Shown here in pieces: positions 40,301-51,261 of a stretch of DNA of 64,000 bases. The position numbers and the translations under genes were made by a program. The DNA comes from Paratrimastix pyriformis. Taxonomy: Eukaryota > Preaxostyla > Paratrimastigidae. The stretch spans positions 496,001 to 560,000 of the forward strand of contig JAPMOS010000016.1 in the NCBI GenBank assembly GCA_027972325.1. Reading direction: 5' to 3'. Below the pieces are notes generated by a model. It was not told the origin of the DNA. It made no database searches and saw nothing but the letters and a program-made list of their open reading frames with translations. Numbering within the stretch: position 1 is the stretch's first letter; each line of letters opens with the position of its first letter.

Positions 40301-40560
40301 TGGGCTCGAAGGAGGTGGTTGTCTTGGATGAAATACTGGGCCCAGAGTGCATCGTTGTGCCGATACAAGGTGGCAAAGCGTTTATTCGTCAGCATGAAAG
40401 AGCAAAATTGTTGGACTGAGGGAAGCATTCCCCCAATTTTGAGAAGGATTTCATCGGGCAATTGAAGGAGGAGCGAGTCGGCGTCTGCCAGCTGGTGAAT
40501 CAATTCCTGCCGAAGGGGCGAAGAGCAAATCGAACCCAGGAACCAAACGCGCGCCCGAAA
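37326..40560 (-). CDS. F-box/TMEM185-like membrane protein, copy 2
   Basis: Same order as copy 1: F-box exon (LLLQLPDEILLKIGGMLPSV, about 40510-40440), membrane exons, YADGVMHPSYHLVLIPWYLL (about 39550-39485), YYGRRRGFNREVVAVFLFAL (about 39112-39035), AWLVLVGLKHDATIAIPW, and a last exon ending ASGD at TAA/TAG 37326. The block 39838-40539 is nearly identical to 36461-37162 of copy 1, introns included. The block's left limit falls inside the first coding exon, and no in-frame ATG is seen beyond it, so this copy may have lost its start or use an upstream exon. A 740-bp 12-bp minisatellite fills one intron. The 3' end is only 51 bp from the ATG of copy 1. Confidence 0.6.
38127..38872. repeat. 12-bp minisatellite (TGTATGTGCGTT), about 62 copies
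   Basis: A near-perfect tandem array of TGTATGTGCGTT with TGTCTGTGCGTT and TGTATGCGCGTT variants. Because 12 is a multiple of three, all frames stay open (MCVC, AFVC, RLYV, NAHT, THIQ), giving false long open frames. It lies in an intron of the second F-box/TMEM185-like gene. Confidence 0.97.
39838..40539. repeat. 702-bp near-identical block, copy B
   Basis: Partner of 36461-37162, offset 3377 bp, same orientation. Differences seen are near its two ends. Confidence 0.9.
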
Positions 40561-41325
40561 ATTCAAATTCCATTGGCGGCATCTGGGCTGGTGGTGCCTG
40601 TGCGTGCCTGATTTACAGATTTGTGCTTGACTCTTGCAAGACACCGTCTTATCAGACCTCTTTTGCAAGACACCCCCTTCAGACGTCTCGGACCTCTTGC
40701 AAAGAAGTCTTGAAAGACGTCCTCCTTTTCCACTTGTCTTGGTCTGCCAGTGGACTGCCCTCTGCCGCGGCCCCGGTGCCCAGACGGCTGCACCAGACGG
40801 AGGCGAGGGCACCTTCCCCCCCCCCCCCCCCCTCTTAAGACATCTTGTGTGTCTTTTCTCACTTGCACAAGACATCCCCCACCCAACCCTGGGGCACAGG
40901 CGAATGGGGCAAGGAACTGTCTTGGAAAGGTCCACCCTGCGCTCTATTCGAACGGCTTGTCGCCACGTTTTGCCTCGGACACAACCCCCTCCTCTTTCTC
41001 CCTCCCCCCCCGATCCAAGGTGATGACAGAGCATAATTGCCGAACTGAGGGAATCATCCCCAAATTTCAGGAGGATTTCATCGGGCAATTGAAGGAGGAG
41101 CGAGTCGGCGTCTGTCAGCTGGCGAATCAATTCCTGCAGCAGAAGGGGCAAAGGAGTAGATCGAACCCCAGGGGGTGGGTGGGTGGGTGGTGGGTGGAGT
41201 GGGGGGGGGGGGGGGGACACGAAAACTTGAATTTCGGAAGAGGGGGGAGGGGGGAGGGAGGATGAAGGAGGGAGGAGGAGGGGGAAATCCGATATGCATA
41301 GAATCAAAAACCCCGGAGGTCCGGG
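40561..41325. other. Region between copies 2 and 3
   Basis: Besides the F-box relic it contains direct repeats of a CTTGCAAGACRTC type motif (40630-40880) and a G run near 41200. No complete gene seen. Confidence 0.4.
41030..41170 (-). pseudogene. F-box exon relic
   Basis: About 140 bp resembling the F-box exon of the flanking genes (RQLTDADSLLLQLPDEILLK, then the frame departs). It lies between copies 2 and 3 with no membrane exons attached. It looks like a leftover of another copy, though it could serve as an alternative first exon for copy 2. Confidence 0.5.
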
Positions 41326-43755
41326 TCACTCCTCCCCATCTCCATGCCGGGCATCCGGCCCAGGGTCTCCATCAACGTGGCCCTCGTCCCTCCACCGCCT
41401 CACCTCTGCACTGAGCATCTGCTGGAAGGTGCTTTCTGCCTCACGGCCGAAAGCCCATTGCTTTGGAGGCCGCCCAAACGAGAGTCCCCCGGCGATGAAG
41501 ACGATACCCCCGGTCGCCAGGAGGAACAGCACGAACAGGGGCACGAAGGCCACCACGTGGCCGCCCGGGAAGGCGCATATGACCCCGTCGCGGGTCAGGC
41601 CGTACAGCAGGATGGCCGCCACAAGGACCGCCACCGGGGGCAGGGAGAGCGAAAATCCCCGGAGGTTGGAGCGGCCGACGAAGATCGGCACGAGCATCTC
41701 AGCCAGGGCCACACCTGGCACGTCGAGACAAACATCAGTCGCGGAGGCGGTCGGGTGTGCATGTGGTAGGGTGCCCCGGGTGGGAGCAGCAGATGGCACA
41801 CAGACCGGCAAGAAGTGGCCCTAAGCAGCCCGTCCATGGGATTGTGATGGTCCCGTCTTGCCTCAACCCAATCAGCACCAGCCAGGCCTGCACCCGCCCA
41901 AGAGGGAGGTTGATGAGAGGATGGTGTCGTGAAACACAATCTGCTGTTTTTTGTTTTTTAAACCCGAGGGCAACTTCCCGGCCGCTGCAGAAAACCGAAA
42001 AGCCGTGCTGTTGTCGGGGGCAGTGGAGTTGGGGGCGTGGCGTGGCGTGCCAAGGATTGGGGGTGAGGGCGACAGACGATGACCAGGAGGCACTCGGTCA
42101 CGGCCAGCAGGCAGACGACCAGCACTCGGCAATCGATCCTGCGTCGGCACCCGAGGGCGAGGCCCGCCACGGCCACTGTGCGTGTGTGTGCGCGTGGGTG
42201 GAGCAAAGGGACTGATCAATCGGACAGGAAGGGCCACTGTGTGATGAATGATGTTGCGAGGGGGACGTTGGTCCGCCACCAGGGGAATCAAGATGGGGTG
42301 CAGAACCCCGTGTGTGTGTGTGTGTGGGGGGGGGGGGAGGGAGGAGGGTGTTTTTGGCACACAGACCGTTTAATGTCAGGCAGATGGCGAGCAGGTACCA
42401 GGGGATCAGGACGAGGTGGTAGCTCGGGTGGATGATCCCGTCCGCGTACAGGGCCGGCAACTGGTCCGAGCCAGAGATATGCAATACACACAGACGAACA
42501 CAGGCACAAGCAGAAGAACAGATGTGGACCCTAGAGAATGCAGGAGTGTCCGTGTCATGTCGTTGTCGGATCGCATGTGTGGCAAGTGTGTCGGATGTGT
42601 GTGTCTCGTGTGTGTCGTGTGTGCGTCGTATCTGTGTCAAATGGTGCGTTGTATGTGTGCGTTGTATGTGTGTGTCGTATGTGTGTGTCGCGTGTGTGTG
42701 TCGCGTGTGTGTGTCGCGTGTGTGTGTCGCGTGTGCGTGTCGTGTGCGTGTCGTGTGTGTGTCACGTATCGATGTCGCGTGTGCGTGTCGTGCGTGTGTC
42801 GCGTGTGTGTGTCATGTGTGTGTCATGTGTGTGTCGCGGGTGTGTGTCGTGTGTCGCGTGTGTGTGTGTCGCGTGCGTGTCGCGTGTGCGTGTCGCGTCT
42901 GTGTCGCGGGTGTCGTAGTGTAGGAGAGTCCAAGGAGGCACAGACGGACGAGCAGGAATGGCACAACGAGTGCAACAATGAAGCTGGTCGCCCCACGCGG
43001 ACAAGTAGGGGGAAGGAGAGTGAAGACGGGCAGACGTTCCCCATCCTCTCCCTCCCCCTGATCATCAGCGCGCATCCGCACAGACTATGCGAGAAACGGC
43101 ACACAGGTTCGGACGACAATTGCTAAGACAATGGGCCCGACTGGCAGAAGGGGTGGTGAAAAGAAGGGAATGACCAAGGGGAATACAGACGGATGCAATA
43201 GGCCAGAATGGGGGCCAGTGAGACGGTAAACGAAACTGTGTTATCATAGGCCAGCCCCAGCAGCACCAAAAAGCCAAAGAGCGCCGCCAGCACCGGGATG
43301 CAAATGGCCCACAAGGCGATGCACATGACCCGGCGTTGTGACTCCCGGCGGAATTTGTGAAAAGCAGCCTGTTCTTCTGTGGCATTGTCTCGGGCCACAG
43401 ACTCTGCTGTGACATACAGCTTATAAGAAGCCTCGAATCCATAAGGTGAAAGCCCATAGCGTTCTGCAGCTTTTGCGGAGAGTTTCTGGCCACTTTCGAC
43501 AAATTCCTCAAGACCGGCGATTTTTGGGGCGAAGAAGGAAATGTGGCTTCGAAGGAACCTCACATCCCGGAGGAAAAACTGGGTCCACAAAGCTTCATTG
43601 TGCCGATACAAGGTGGCAAATCGTCTGTTCGTCCTCATGACAGAGCAAAAATGCTTCACTGAAGGAAGCATACCGCCGATTTTCAGAAGGATTTCATCGG
43701 GCAATTGGAGGAGGAGCGGTGAATCTGTATCGGGAATAACATTATCGGTATTCAT
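41326..43755 (-). CDS. F-box/TMEM185-like membrane protein, copy 3
   Basis: Start ATG 43755: MNTDNVIPDTDSPLLLQLPD, an F-box, then RFATLYRHNEALWTQFFLRD and a membrane pair up to APILAYCI. Later exons encode LGPIVLAIV, SFIVALVVPFLL, LPALYADGIIHPSYHLVLIP, CRVLVVCLLAVTECLLVIV, AWLVLIGLRQDGTITIPW and a last exon VAVLVAAILLYGLTRDG... to DARHGDGEE (stop 41326). It has the same architecture as copies 1 and 2 but is clearly diverged from both, so it is the older member of the array. Traced donors are GTCTGT, GTCCGA, GTCCGT, GTCTGT, GTCTGT and GTCTGT. Function unknown beyond the F-box and TMEM185-like parts. Confidence 0.68.
42590..42915. repeat. Degenerate (GTGTGTGTCGC)n repeat
   Basis: An imperfect 9-12 bp array of GTGTGTGTCGCGT type in an intron of copy 3. 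It produces open frames of VCVSRVCV type that are not genes. Confidence 0.9.
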
Positions 43756-44032
43756 GCTGATAAAACGTGTTGGCCCGGGGAGTAGGATCAAAAGCCGGAG
43801 AGGAATTTGAAGCCAGATCGGATAGCCAAACACGCACCCGGAGAGAGAGCCAGCCCGGCATTTTTCAGGCAGCTCCCGTGCCGCTATTCTGCAGTTAATG
43901 CAACCTCGTGAGGCTAACTTGCGACACCAAAAGGTTTCATCCCAATTTCCCGCTCACCTCATCACTCCCCGATCGACATCGCCCTCATCGGCGGCCTCTC
44001 TCCGCCCCCTTTTCAATGGTGAGTTCGGGATA

Positions 44033-44560
44033 TCACTGTTCTCCATTCGATGGTACGAGACGCACGCCAAGGGGAAGGTTAAGCAGCTTTTTGAAGTGAT
44101 CTCTGAGATGAAGGCTGGTCGTTGTTCCAACCGCCTGGCCGGTGCGTTCATCTGCGAAATGTGAGACGGCGTGACGCGAAAAATCCCCCAGACCTCGGTC
44201 GAAGCAGTATGTTTCGTCGGCAATTTCTGCATTCCAGCCTCGAAACTCGGCTGCCATCGTGAGGGGAGGGTGGTCCAGAGTTCTGCGTAATGCGGTTTGA
44301 TGTTCGCGAAAGGTGCTCTCACCCAGCTCCAGCAACCGATTCTAGAATAACTGTGAGGCGAAAGTATCCCATCTCGATCAGACCTCTCCTGGGCCACTCA
44401 ATGCCGTCTCAATGCGTTCATGAAGATAGGTGGCGGTGCGGCGAGCGCTCTGGGTTCCCAAAAGAAGGACATTCCGCCTTCCAAGTTGGCTCGACTGGAA
44501 CCAAACCAAATACCCTGGTAACAAAGAGAAGAGCAGTACATAAAATCATGTCAAAAGCCG
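44033..44560 (-). CDS. Unrecognised small gene
   Basis: Two exons join in frame: one ending YLHERIETALSGPGE at a GTCTGA donor (near 44383), and one starting NRLLELGESTFREHQTALRR (44342) and running to NLPLGVRLVPSNGEQ (stop 44033). The 5' part reads RRNVLLLGTQSARRTATYLH. The start lies upstream of about 44480 and is not fixed. It is a mostly helical, charged protein of about 140 residues, and I do not recognise it. Confidence 0.5.
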
Positions 44561-45196
44561 GAACCCGATCGCACGGTCGGCTCTTCGCGACTTTCGCGAA
44601 AACTGGCCGGGAGCTTCGATCTCCAGATTCTCGAAAGCCTCCAGGCTCTCGCCATTCGGAATGCGTCCCTGGCCGAGGCTTTGAGCGCTTTTCCAGACTC
44701 CCTCGAACAACCCGTCAAACCGCTGATCCCTCTGGAGAATGTGAAAAGGAGACAATTATCCACCCATTTGCTCCGTCTCTCGTATGAATGTATGGAAGAA
44801 CAGACAGCTAGTGTTAATGCTGCCGCAACGGAGTTGGAAGAAGAAGGTTTGCAGCCCTAAATTCACAGAATCGAGTACATACTCCCCAGTCCCTGATTTG
44901 ATCGCTCACGCCTCCGAGTCGCTTTCCACCAACACACTCGAGGTTTGTGGTTTTGTCTGTCGTCCCTTATCACCACTTACAATACCGAGCAGAACATCGC
45001 ACGCATCGAGCTCGACATTCTCGACTCCCTTCGCAACATCTCCGCCATTCGCTCTCAGGCAGCTTCCATCCATCACCCCAACAGAATCCGGGCCCGCCAC
45101 AACGTCCTCCCACAACAGATCCCCGAGAAACCCAGGCCAGGCAGGGGTGTCTCTGTTACCGAGGTCGAGCAGGCCGTGCAGCGCGACTTCCGATGA
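44560..45196 (+). CDS. Unrecognised coiled-coil protein gene
   Basis: Three exons join in frame: KLAGSFDLQILESLQALAIR to AATELEEE (about 44600-44850, donor GTTTGC), VPDLIAHASESLSTNTLE (44890-44941, donor GTTTGT), and NIARIELDILDSLRNISAIR to EQAVQRDFR (44994-45196, TGA). The protein is almost all helix with heptad-like leucines. No ATG was found in frame at its 5' end; an upstream exon is likely. It is divergent from, and may overlap, the minus-strand gene ending at 44033. Confidence 0.5.
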
Positions 45197-45450
45197 TCCA
45201 CTTTCCGACACGAGTCACTTCAGGCTTGGTGAAGAAGCGGGCTGAACGAGTGGCGATGGTTCAATAACAAGCTCATTCACTCCCGCACATGCGTTTTTTT
45301 TTGTTTTATTTTGCGCGCGGGATTTTTGTCTTTCACACTCAGGCACTTCACGCACCTCTTCCCCCCCCCCCCCCCCCCCCCCCCCCTCCCGCCGCCTTTG
45401 CCACCACGCTTCCTCCCTGCCTCCTGTGTGACCATTCTACCATTGGTGCC
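45197..45450. other. Convergent spacer
   Basis: It contains a minus-strand AATAAA (near 45303-45310), probably the polyadenylation signal of the M16 peptidase gene, and a 26-base C run at 45361-45386. Confidence 0.5.
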
Positions 45451-48400
45451 CGGATCGTGGGGTTGACCACAGGTCGGCACAAGAAGCAGAGAACACCCGC
45501 ACGCCCCGCGGACCAAGTTGTTCGGCATCGCGCAGCTGGGCCGTGAGGCAGGGCGCCAGGATGCTCTCCAGCAACAGGCAGAGTGCGCCCTCTCGCGGGT
45601 CGCTGCTCGGCCCACCCTGTGATCCGCGTTATAAGAGAAAACCAAGCGTCGTTGAACGGGGGATGAAACGGGGTGGGTCTTGCGACCCACGCACGGATTG
45701 GACAGGAGGGGAGAGAACCAATTGAATGGGGATGAACGAGGAGGGTATTGGGATATGGGCTCATCATCGCCAAAACACCAACACACAAGGCACGGTGGTT
45801 GCCCCCTCGACGGACCACCAGCACCACCTGCGCAGCCGCGTTCGTTTCGCGCTCGTTCGGGCAGGTCACGTCCACCAACCCCGATCGGACCAGCTGTGCC
45901 CCTTCGAAGAGCCGCAGGCGGGGCGGTGCCGAGTCGCTGGGGGGTGACACCGGCTCGGGGGAGTCGCCACCAGCTGGTGTGTTGGTGGCGTTCCGGAAGG
46001 CCTGCAGCATGTCGAGGAGGCGCGTGCCCAGGGCGCTCGACTGGGGCTGGCTGCAGTTGCCTACCAGCAGAAGCTCGACCCGGCACTGGCCCAGGATGCG
46101 TCGCATGTGGGCCGTCAGATCGGCCCCCGAGATGCCTAAGGGGCAGTCAGGTGGGAGAGTCAGCAGGCACTTGCGAGCCGTCAGATCGGCCCCCCGAGAT
46201 GCCTCAGGGGCAGTCATGGGGCGAGTGGGCCACACTTGTACAATTGGTGCCTGTCAGATGTGTGTCCGGAGACAGCAACTGTCGCCGCGGGGAGGAGGAG
46301 GGGGGGAGAGACCTTCCTGGAGTGCGGCCAGCTGGGCGGCGGGGCTCCAATGGTGCGGACTGAGAAGCAGTGCCGCCGCTTGCCGAACCAGGCGGCTCGG
46401 TGGCTGGCGCTGCTGGTTGCGGAGGTGGTTGGCGAGCTGTCGAGAAGAGGAGGTCGGAGATCGGCAAGTGAGGGGAGAGCCCTTTCCACGCCCGAGTGGA
46501 GCGTCGTTCATGTGGGGACGTGTACGTCCTGTTGGTGTGGGCCAAGACCAGTCGGGAAAGGTCAGTCGGTCGGCGGGTGCGTGGGAGGGGCAGCCAAGAG
46601 GGAGGCAGGCAAGAGGGCTAGGACACAGGCGAAGAGAAGCACTGTCTTTGCGGACATTGGAACGCAGGGGCTCGACGGGTGGCGGCAGTTCGTGGCGTCC
46701 GAAGGGCTGCAGCATGCCCTCAAGCAGCCGGACAAGAAGCGCCGGCATCGCCTGGTGGAATCCTGAAGGCGGGCAGTGGGCGGGCGTGAGTGCGTGTGTG
46801 CGTGTGTGCGGGCGTGCGGGGCGTGAGGGCGTGCGGGTGTGCTGGCTGCGGGCGTGCAAGCTTGCGGGGTGGACAATGAAACGAACCGCCACCAAGCGAT
46901 CCCATCTGTTTTCGCCATGCCCCGCCCATCCACCCACCCCCTCCCGCCCGACCGCAGCCCGATCGCACAACCCAAACAAGACGAAGTGTGTGCATAAAAG
47001 GAACGAGATGGGTGTGCAAGTACGAGACAGGCAAGGCAGCCCACCCAACCCACCAAACCCACCAAACCCAGGAGCAGCGGACCCGAGCAGGTCAGGCAGA
47101 GGCCGCCCGGGGTGGCCCCCAGGTCCCAGGTCATCCCCGCCCCGTACTCAGCCGGCCGCAGGGGCCGGTGGAGCCGCTCGCAGAGCCACATGACCCCCAT
47201 CGAGGTCAGGGCTGCCTCGCGGGGACTCCGACAGGCCGCGTGCCAGTGGAGACCCGCGCAGATTCGTGGCTGCCGGTAGCGCACGTCCTGTTTGTGAAAG
47301 ACCCGCGCCTGGGGCGTCTGGAGGATGGCCACGGGGTAGCGGGGGCAGTAGACGAGCGGCGGCGGCGGGGCGGGCAGTGGCGGCGGCAGGGCAACAGGGA
47401 GCGCTGGCGGTGGTGGCTGTTGGTGGTACCGGGGTGACTGCGGCGGGGAGCTGGTGGACGAGGGTTCTGGCGGCGAGGCTTCCACCCCGTCCCCCTCGTC
47501 CGTGTCGTCGTCGGTGCGCAGGGGGGATGTCGACGTCGTCACCGACCCCCGGCCTGGGTGGTGGGTATGGGAGACCACCCCTGCAGCCACCACCGGGGCG
47601 GGCGGTTTGGGAGCCGGGGGAACACCGCCGGCCGCCGGGCCCCTGCCCACGGGTGCGATGGCGGGCGGATCCAAGACCATGGCCTTCTTCAACTGAACCC
47701 GGCTGCGCAGACTGGCCAAGGGGGACGCGTCGCTCTCGGGGTCCGGTTCGCAAGCCTCGTCGCCCGGCTCCATGTCCAGGGGTAATGGAGACCCGATATC
47801 GACGACATGGCCCGGGACAGAGGGGACAATGGCGCCATGGGGCGGGAGGGGCGTCCGGGGTGTGACCGTGTGCTGTTTTGTGGGTCGGGGCGTGTGGGTG
47901 CGCGGGGCGGCCGGGGCGGGGGCCATCGACTTGGCCCAGCTGACCGGGGAGGGAGCCGCCTGGCGGGGCGGCAGGGCCTCGTAGACGGGGAGCTGGGGAC
48001 TTGGCGCGGGGAACCCGGGAATCTCCTCCGTGGGGAGGGTGGGCAGCTGGGCGGGGGTGGTTGGCGGCGGGCGCGGGGAGACCAGGCGCTGGGGCAGCGC
48101 GTGGCGCCAGGCCTGGTGTTGGGTGGGCAGTGGGGTCAGGCAGGCGTGTTGTTCTGCGACGTGGCGGTGGGGGTCGCCCCAGAGCGGGTGGGGCAGCGTG
48201 GGGATGTGGAGGGGCGTGAGCGGCGGCGAGGGGGACAGCGGGCCGCCTCGGGGCGGCGGGGTGGGGAGAAGGTGGATGGGGGATGGCGGTGGACCGAACC
48301 CCCCACCGGGTGGTGTCGCGGTGGTGGTGGTGGCGGCGGTGGGGCAGGCTGTTTCGGGCTGGGGGAGGGGCGAGGGCATGGGCAGGCGGGGAGGCGTCTG

Positions 48401-51146
48401 CAGGTCGAAGCGGGTGGGCAGGTATGGGTTGGGTGGGGCAGGCGCAACTCGGCCGGCGGGCCGGACATATGCAGGGCCGAGGGGGGGCGCGGCTCGGGTT
48501 CCACAATGCCCCCCTGGGCGATAATCTCCCAGTCGCGCAGGATGACCGGGGGTATCACCCGGGTGGTGTACACTACCCCATACCAGGGGTCGCGGTGCAG
48601 GGACGGGGGCGGGGAGACCATGAAATTGGCCGGACGCTGGAAGATCATCAGCATGCGGGCCGGTGGAAGGAGGCAGCTGGTGATGAGGTGGCGCGTCAGG
48701 GCGGGGAAGGCCACGAAGGGGACGGCGGGGGCCGAGAGAAGCAGGTGGGGCGGGTAGTGGTGCAACCCCGAGGCAACTAGATGGTTTGGGTTGTTGGTGC
48801 CGGTGGTGGTGGTGGTGGGGGGGGGGGGGGGGGGGGTGATTGAGGTTCTGGAAAGTGGGAAAAATAACAAGGTTTGGAGGGATGTCAGTCAGCAGCAGGG
48901 CGGGCGGGGCGAGGGTGTGGGCCAGCACAGCGGACTGTCGATGAGCATGGATTGCACCGAGGGCCGCTCCTGGAAGCGCGTCCCGTTGGCCACGACTTGC
49001 CGCACCTCGACCTGCCGCCACAGGGCCGGCTCGCCCACCCGCACAAGCAGCGCCAGGTACTGCAGACAGCACAAATTGAATCGGGGTGCCATCGAGAGAA
49101 CGCCGACAAGAGAGGAACGGTCCGCCCCCGCGACATGTGCTGATGTGGAGTGTGAAGGAGGGAGTGTGCTGGCGTGGGAGTGGGAGCGGGTGAGCGGGCG
49201 GTGGGAAGGACCTCGAACAGGGCGGCCGCGATGTCGGCCAAATGTGAGGCTCCAACCCGGGTCAGGGTGAAGGTCACCCGGTACGGGGTGAAGGTGGCCT
49301 CGGTAGGGTCACAGGATGCCGTCAGGCCGTCGATCCAGCCGGCTTGCTTCAGGGAGGCCGTCAGGGTTCCGGGGCGCTCGTCCGTCAGCAGATGTGAGAT
49401 GAGTTGGGTTGGCTTGAAGAGGTACAGCCAGGGCTGAAGGCGTGCGTTATGTGTCGTGTTGGGGCAGCGAGCGGGTGAGTGGGATGGGGGGCTGAGGCCG
49501 TTGACCATCCCCGCACAGATGGCACAAGCAGCAAAGACCCCGGGGTCTCAGATGAAAAGAAATCGTGTTTGAATGGGCATGCATCGGCATCTTCTTCGCA
49601 TGTGCATTGAGTGTCCAATCCATGCACACGATAGCAGAAGCAACACGTCATTTCCGGCTCTGGACGGACCAAGATGGGCGGCAGGACAAAGAGCAGCGTG
49701 AGGGTCTGAAAAACACGCAGGGTGTCCACCTCGACGCAGTACACCGCCGGGGGGATAGCGGCCGATGTGGGTGGTTCCGCCCCCGGGGTGATTGTGGCGA
49801 AGGGCCAGGCCGGGGGCTCGGGGAGGGGCACTGCCCGACCCAAGTCGCGGAGGAGATGGGCGAGAGGCGATGTCGACGGGTGCGGGGGCGGCTTTTTGGC
49901 TGTGATCAGGCCGCTGCCGCTTCCTCCGGGGTAACTGCCGCCGCCCTTGCCGGGGGTGGCCGGGGGCCGGGGCGATTTGAAGAGGGCCATCGTGGTCGGC
50001 GTGCGCGCGCCGGAATCAGGAGGTGATGGAGGTGAGCCCGGGCCCAAAGGACGGGGGGATGGGCCGCCCCAGGGAGGACTCGACCCACCCGACGGGACAG
50101 CTGGGAAGTCGGCCGGAAGGTCTGTCAGGGTCCCGAAGTCGGCCCGGGATTGGGGTCCGGTCGACGGGGGGGATGTTGCCGGGTCGCCGTTACCCCACGG
50201 CAATTGAGTCAGAGCGGCGAGGGCGGCACCGGAAGGGGCTGGAACCAGGGCGTCGACAAGGGCCTTCTGATGGACTCGGAGCCAGGCGTAGAGCGGTTCG
50301 GAGTCCACGTAGGAGGAGGAGGGAACAGCAGGGGATGATGACGGTGGTGGAGGAGACGGTGGAGGAGGAGGGGAGTGCGCGGCGCGAGCTGTTTTAGTGG
50401 CTGCAGCAGCGCCGAGGGCCGTCGTGACCCAGCGTTCCATATGGTCCAGCGAGTCTGGGGTGGGTATGGTGGATGAGACCCCATGGGGGATGATGGCAGG
50501 TGCGGGCCTCTCCCCAGGACAGCCAAACACATCCGAGTCGGTCTGAATTTCTCGGAGTGCGCAGCCGATAGCCGCTCCCGCAGGGTGGTTGGGGTTTCGG
50601 GCGCCTTGAGCAGAGTGTCTGCATTCCCTGGGAGAAAGAAGCGGGTGATGACGGGGAGGGGAGTGCGGCCATCTGACCTGTCGAAAATTTGTGCATAGGA
50701 AGGCTCGGAACAGTCAGGTGCTGGATGACGGCATTCAACCGCCGGTCTTCATTGGAAAGATTTTTGCGGTGCTCCTCATCGATCACATTGACCTCCCTTT
50801 TGATGGCATCCACATCGAGCGTTGGTGCCAAAACGTGGTCAAAAAAAAGGGAAATGCCTTCTTCTAAACCAGTTGACTCGCACGTGAAATGAAGGTTCAT
50901 CCTTCTTGAGCCCGTACATCCATTGAGGAGGCCCTGACGAGTCTCCAAAAAATGGCGGAAGCGCTTGTCGGTTTTTCCAAAGAGCAAGGTATGTTCAAGC
51001 AGGTGCATAAGACCAGGCAAATCAAACGGATCGGATTGAGAGCCCGCATCAGCAATGTCCAAAGAAAGCCCGGCCGTGGATGAAGTCGGATCGGTAATTA
51101 GCAGTGCCCTCGAGATATAATCGGTCCGGAGAAAGCGAAACTTCAT
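45450..51146 (-). CDS. M16 (insulysin-type) metallopeptidase with proline-rich inserts
   Basis: Exon 1 (51146-50678) starts MKFRFLRTDYISRALLITDP and carries the inverted zinc motif HLLEH (residues 48-52) in GLMHLLEHTLLFG, with the distal Glu in REVNVIDEEHRKNL. Later exons keep the family order: AHSEKFRPTRMCLAVLG, SLDHMERWVTTALGA, PAVYCVEVDTLRVFQTLTLL, HLLTDERPGTLTASLKQAGW, YLALLVRVGEPALWRQVEV, LVASGLHHYPPHLLLSAPAV, DPWYGVVYTT, FHKQDVRYRQPRICAGLHWH, MPALLVRLLEGMLQPFG, DLTAHMRRILGQCRVELLLV and LLLESILAPCLTAQLRDAEQ. Two very large Pro/Ser-rich inserts (about 50380-49830 and 48400-47420) interrupt conserved regions. After AEQLG (donor GTCCGC near 45506) I see no further conserved sequence, so the last 100 or more residues of the family are missing or unseen. 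Substrate unknown. Confidence 0.82.
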
Positions 51147-51261
51147 GGAGGAAGCCAGCACAGGCGCCAGAGGAAAGCCCCACTGCGCGACGACGTTTCA
51201 AATGCACAAGCCCTGCCTGCGAGCTCCTTCATCCAAGGGTGAAGGACACTGTTCTCGCAGG
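51147..51261. promoter_or_regulatory. 115-bp divergent promoter
   Basis: It separates the ATG of the M16 peptidase (minus) from the ATG of the methyltransferase (plus). No obvious TATA element. Confidence 0.5.

Noticed and set aside
46562-49255. 897-residue Pro-rich single open frame as an independent gene
   Set aside because: It contains several conserved M16 peptidase blocks in order but also crosses clear intron sequence. It is treated as part of the M16 gene.
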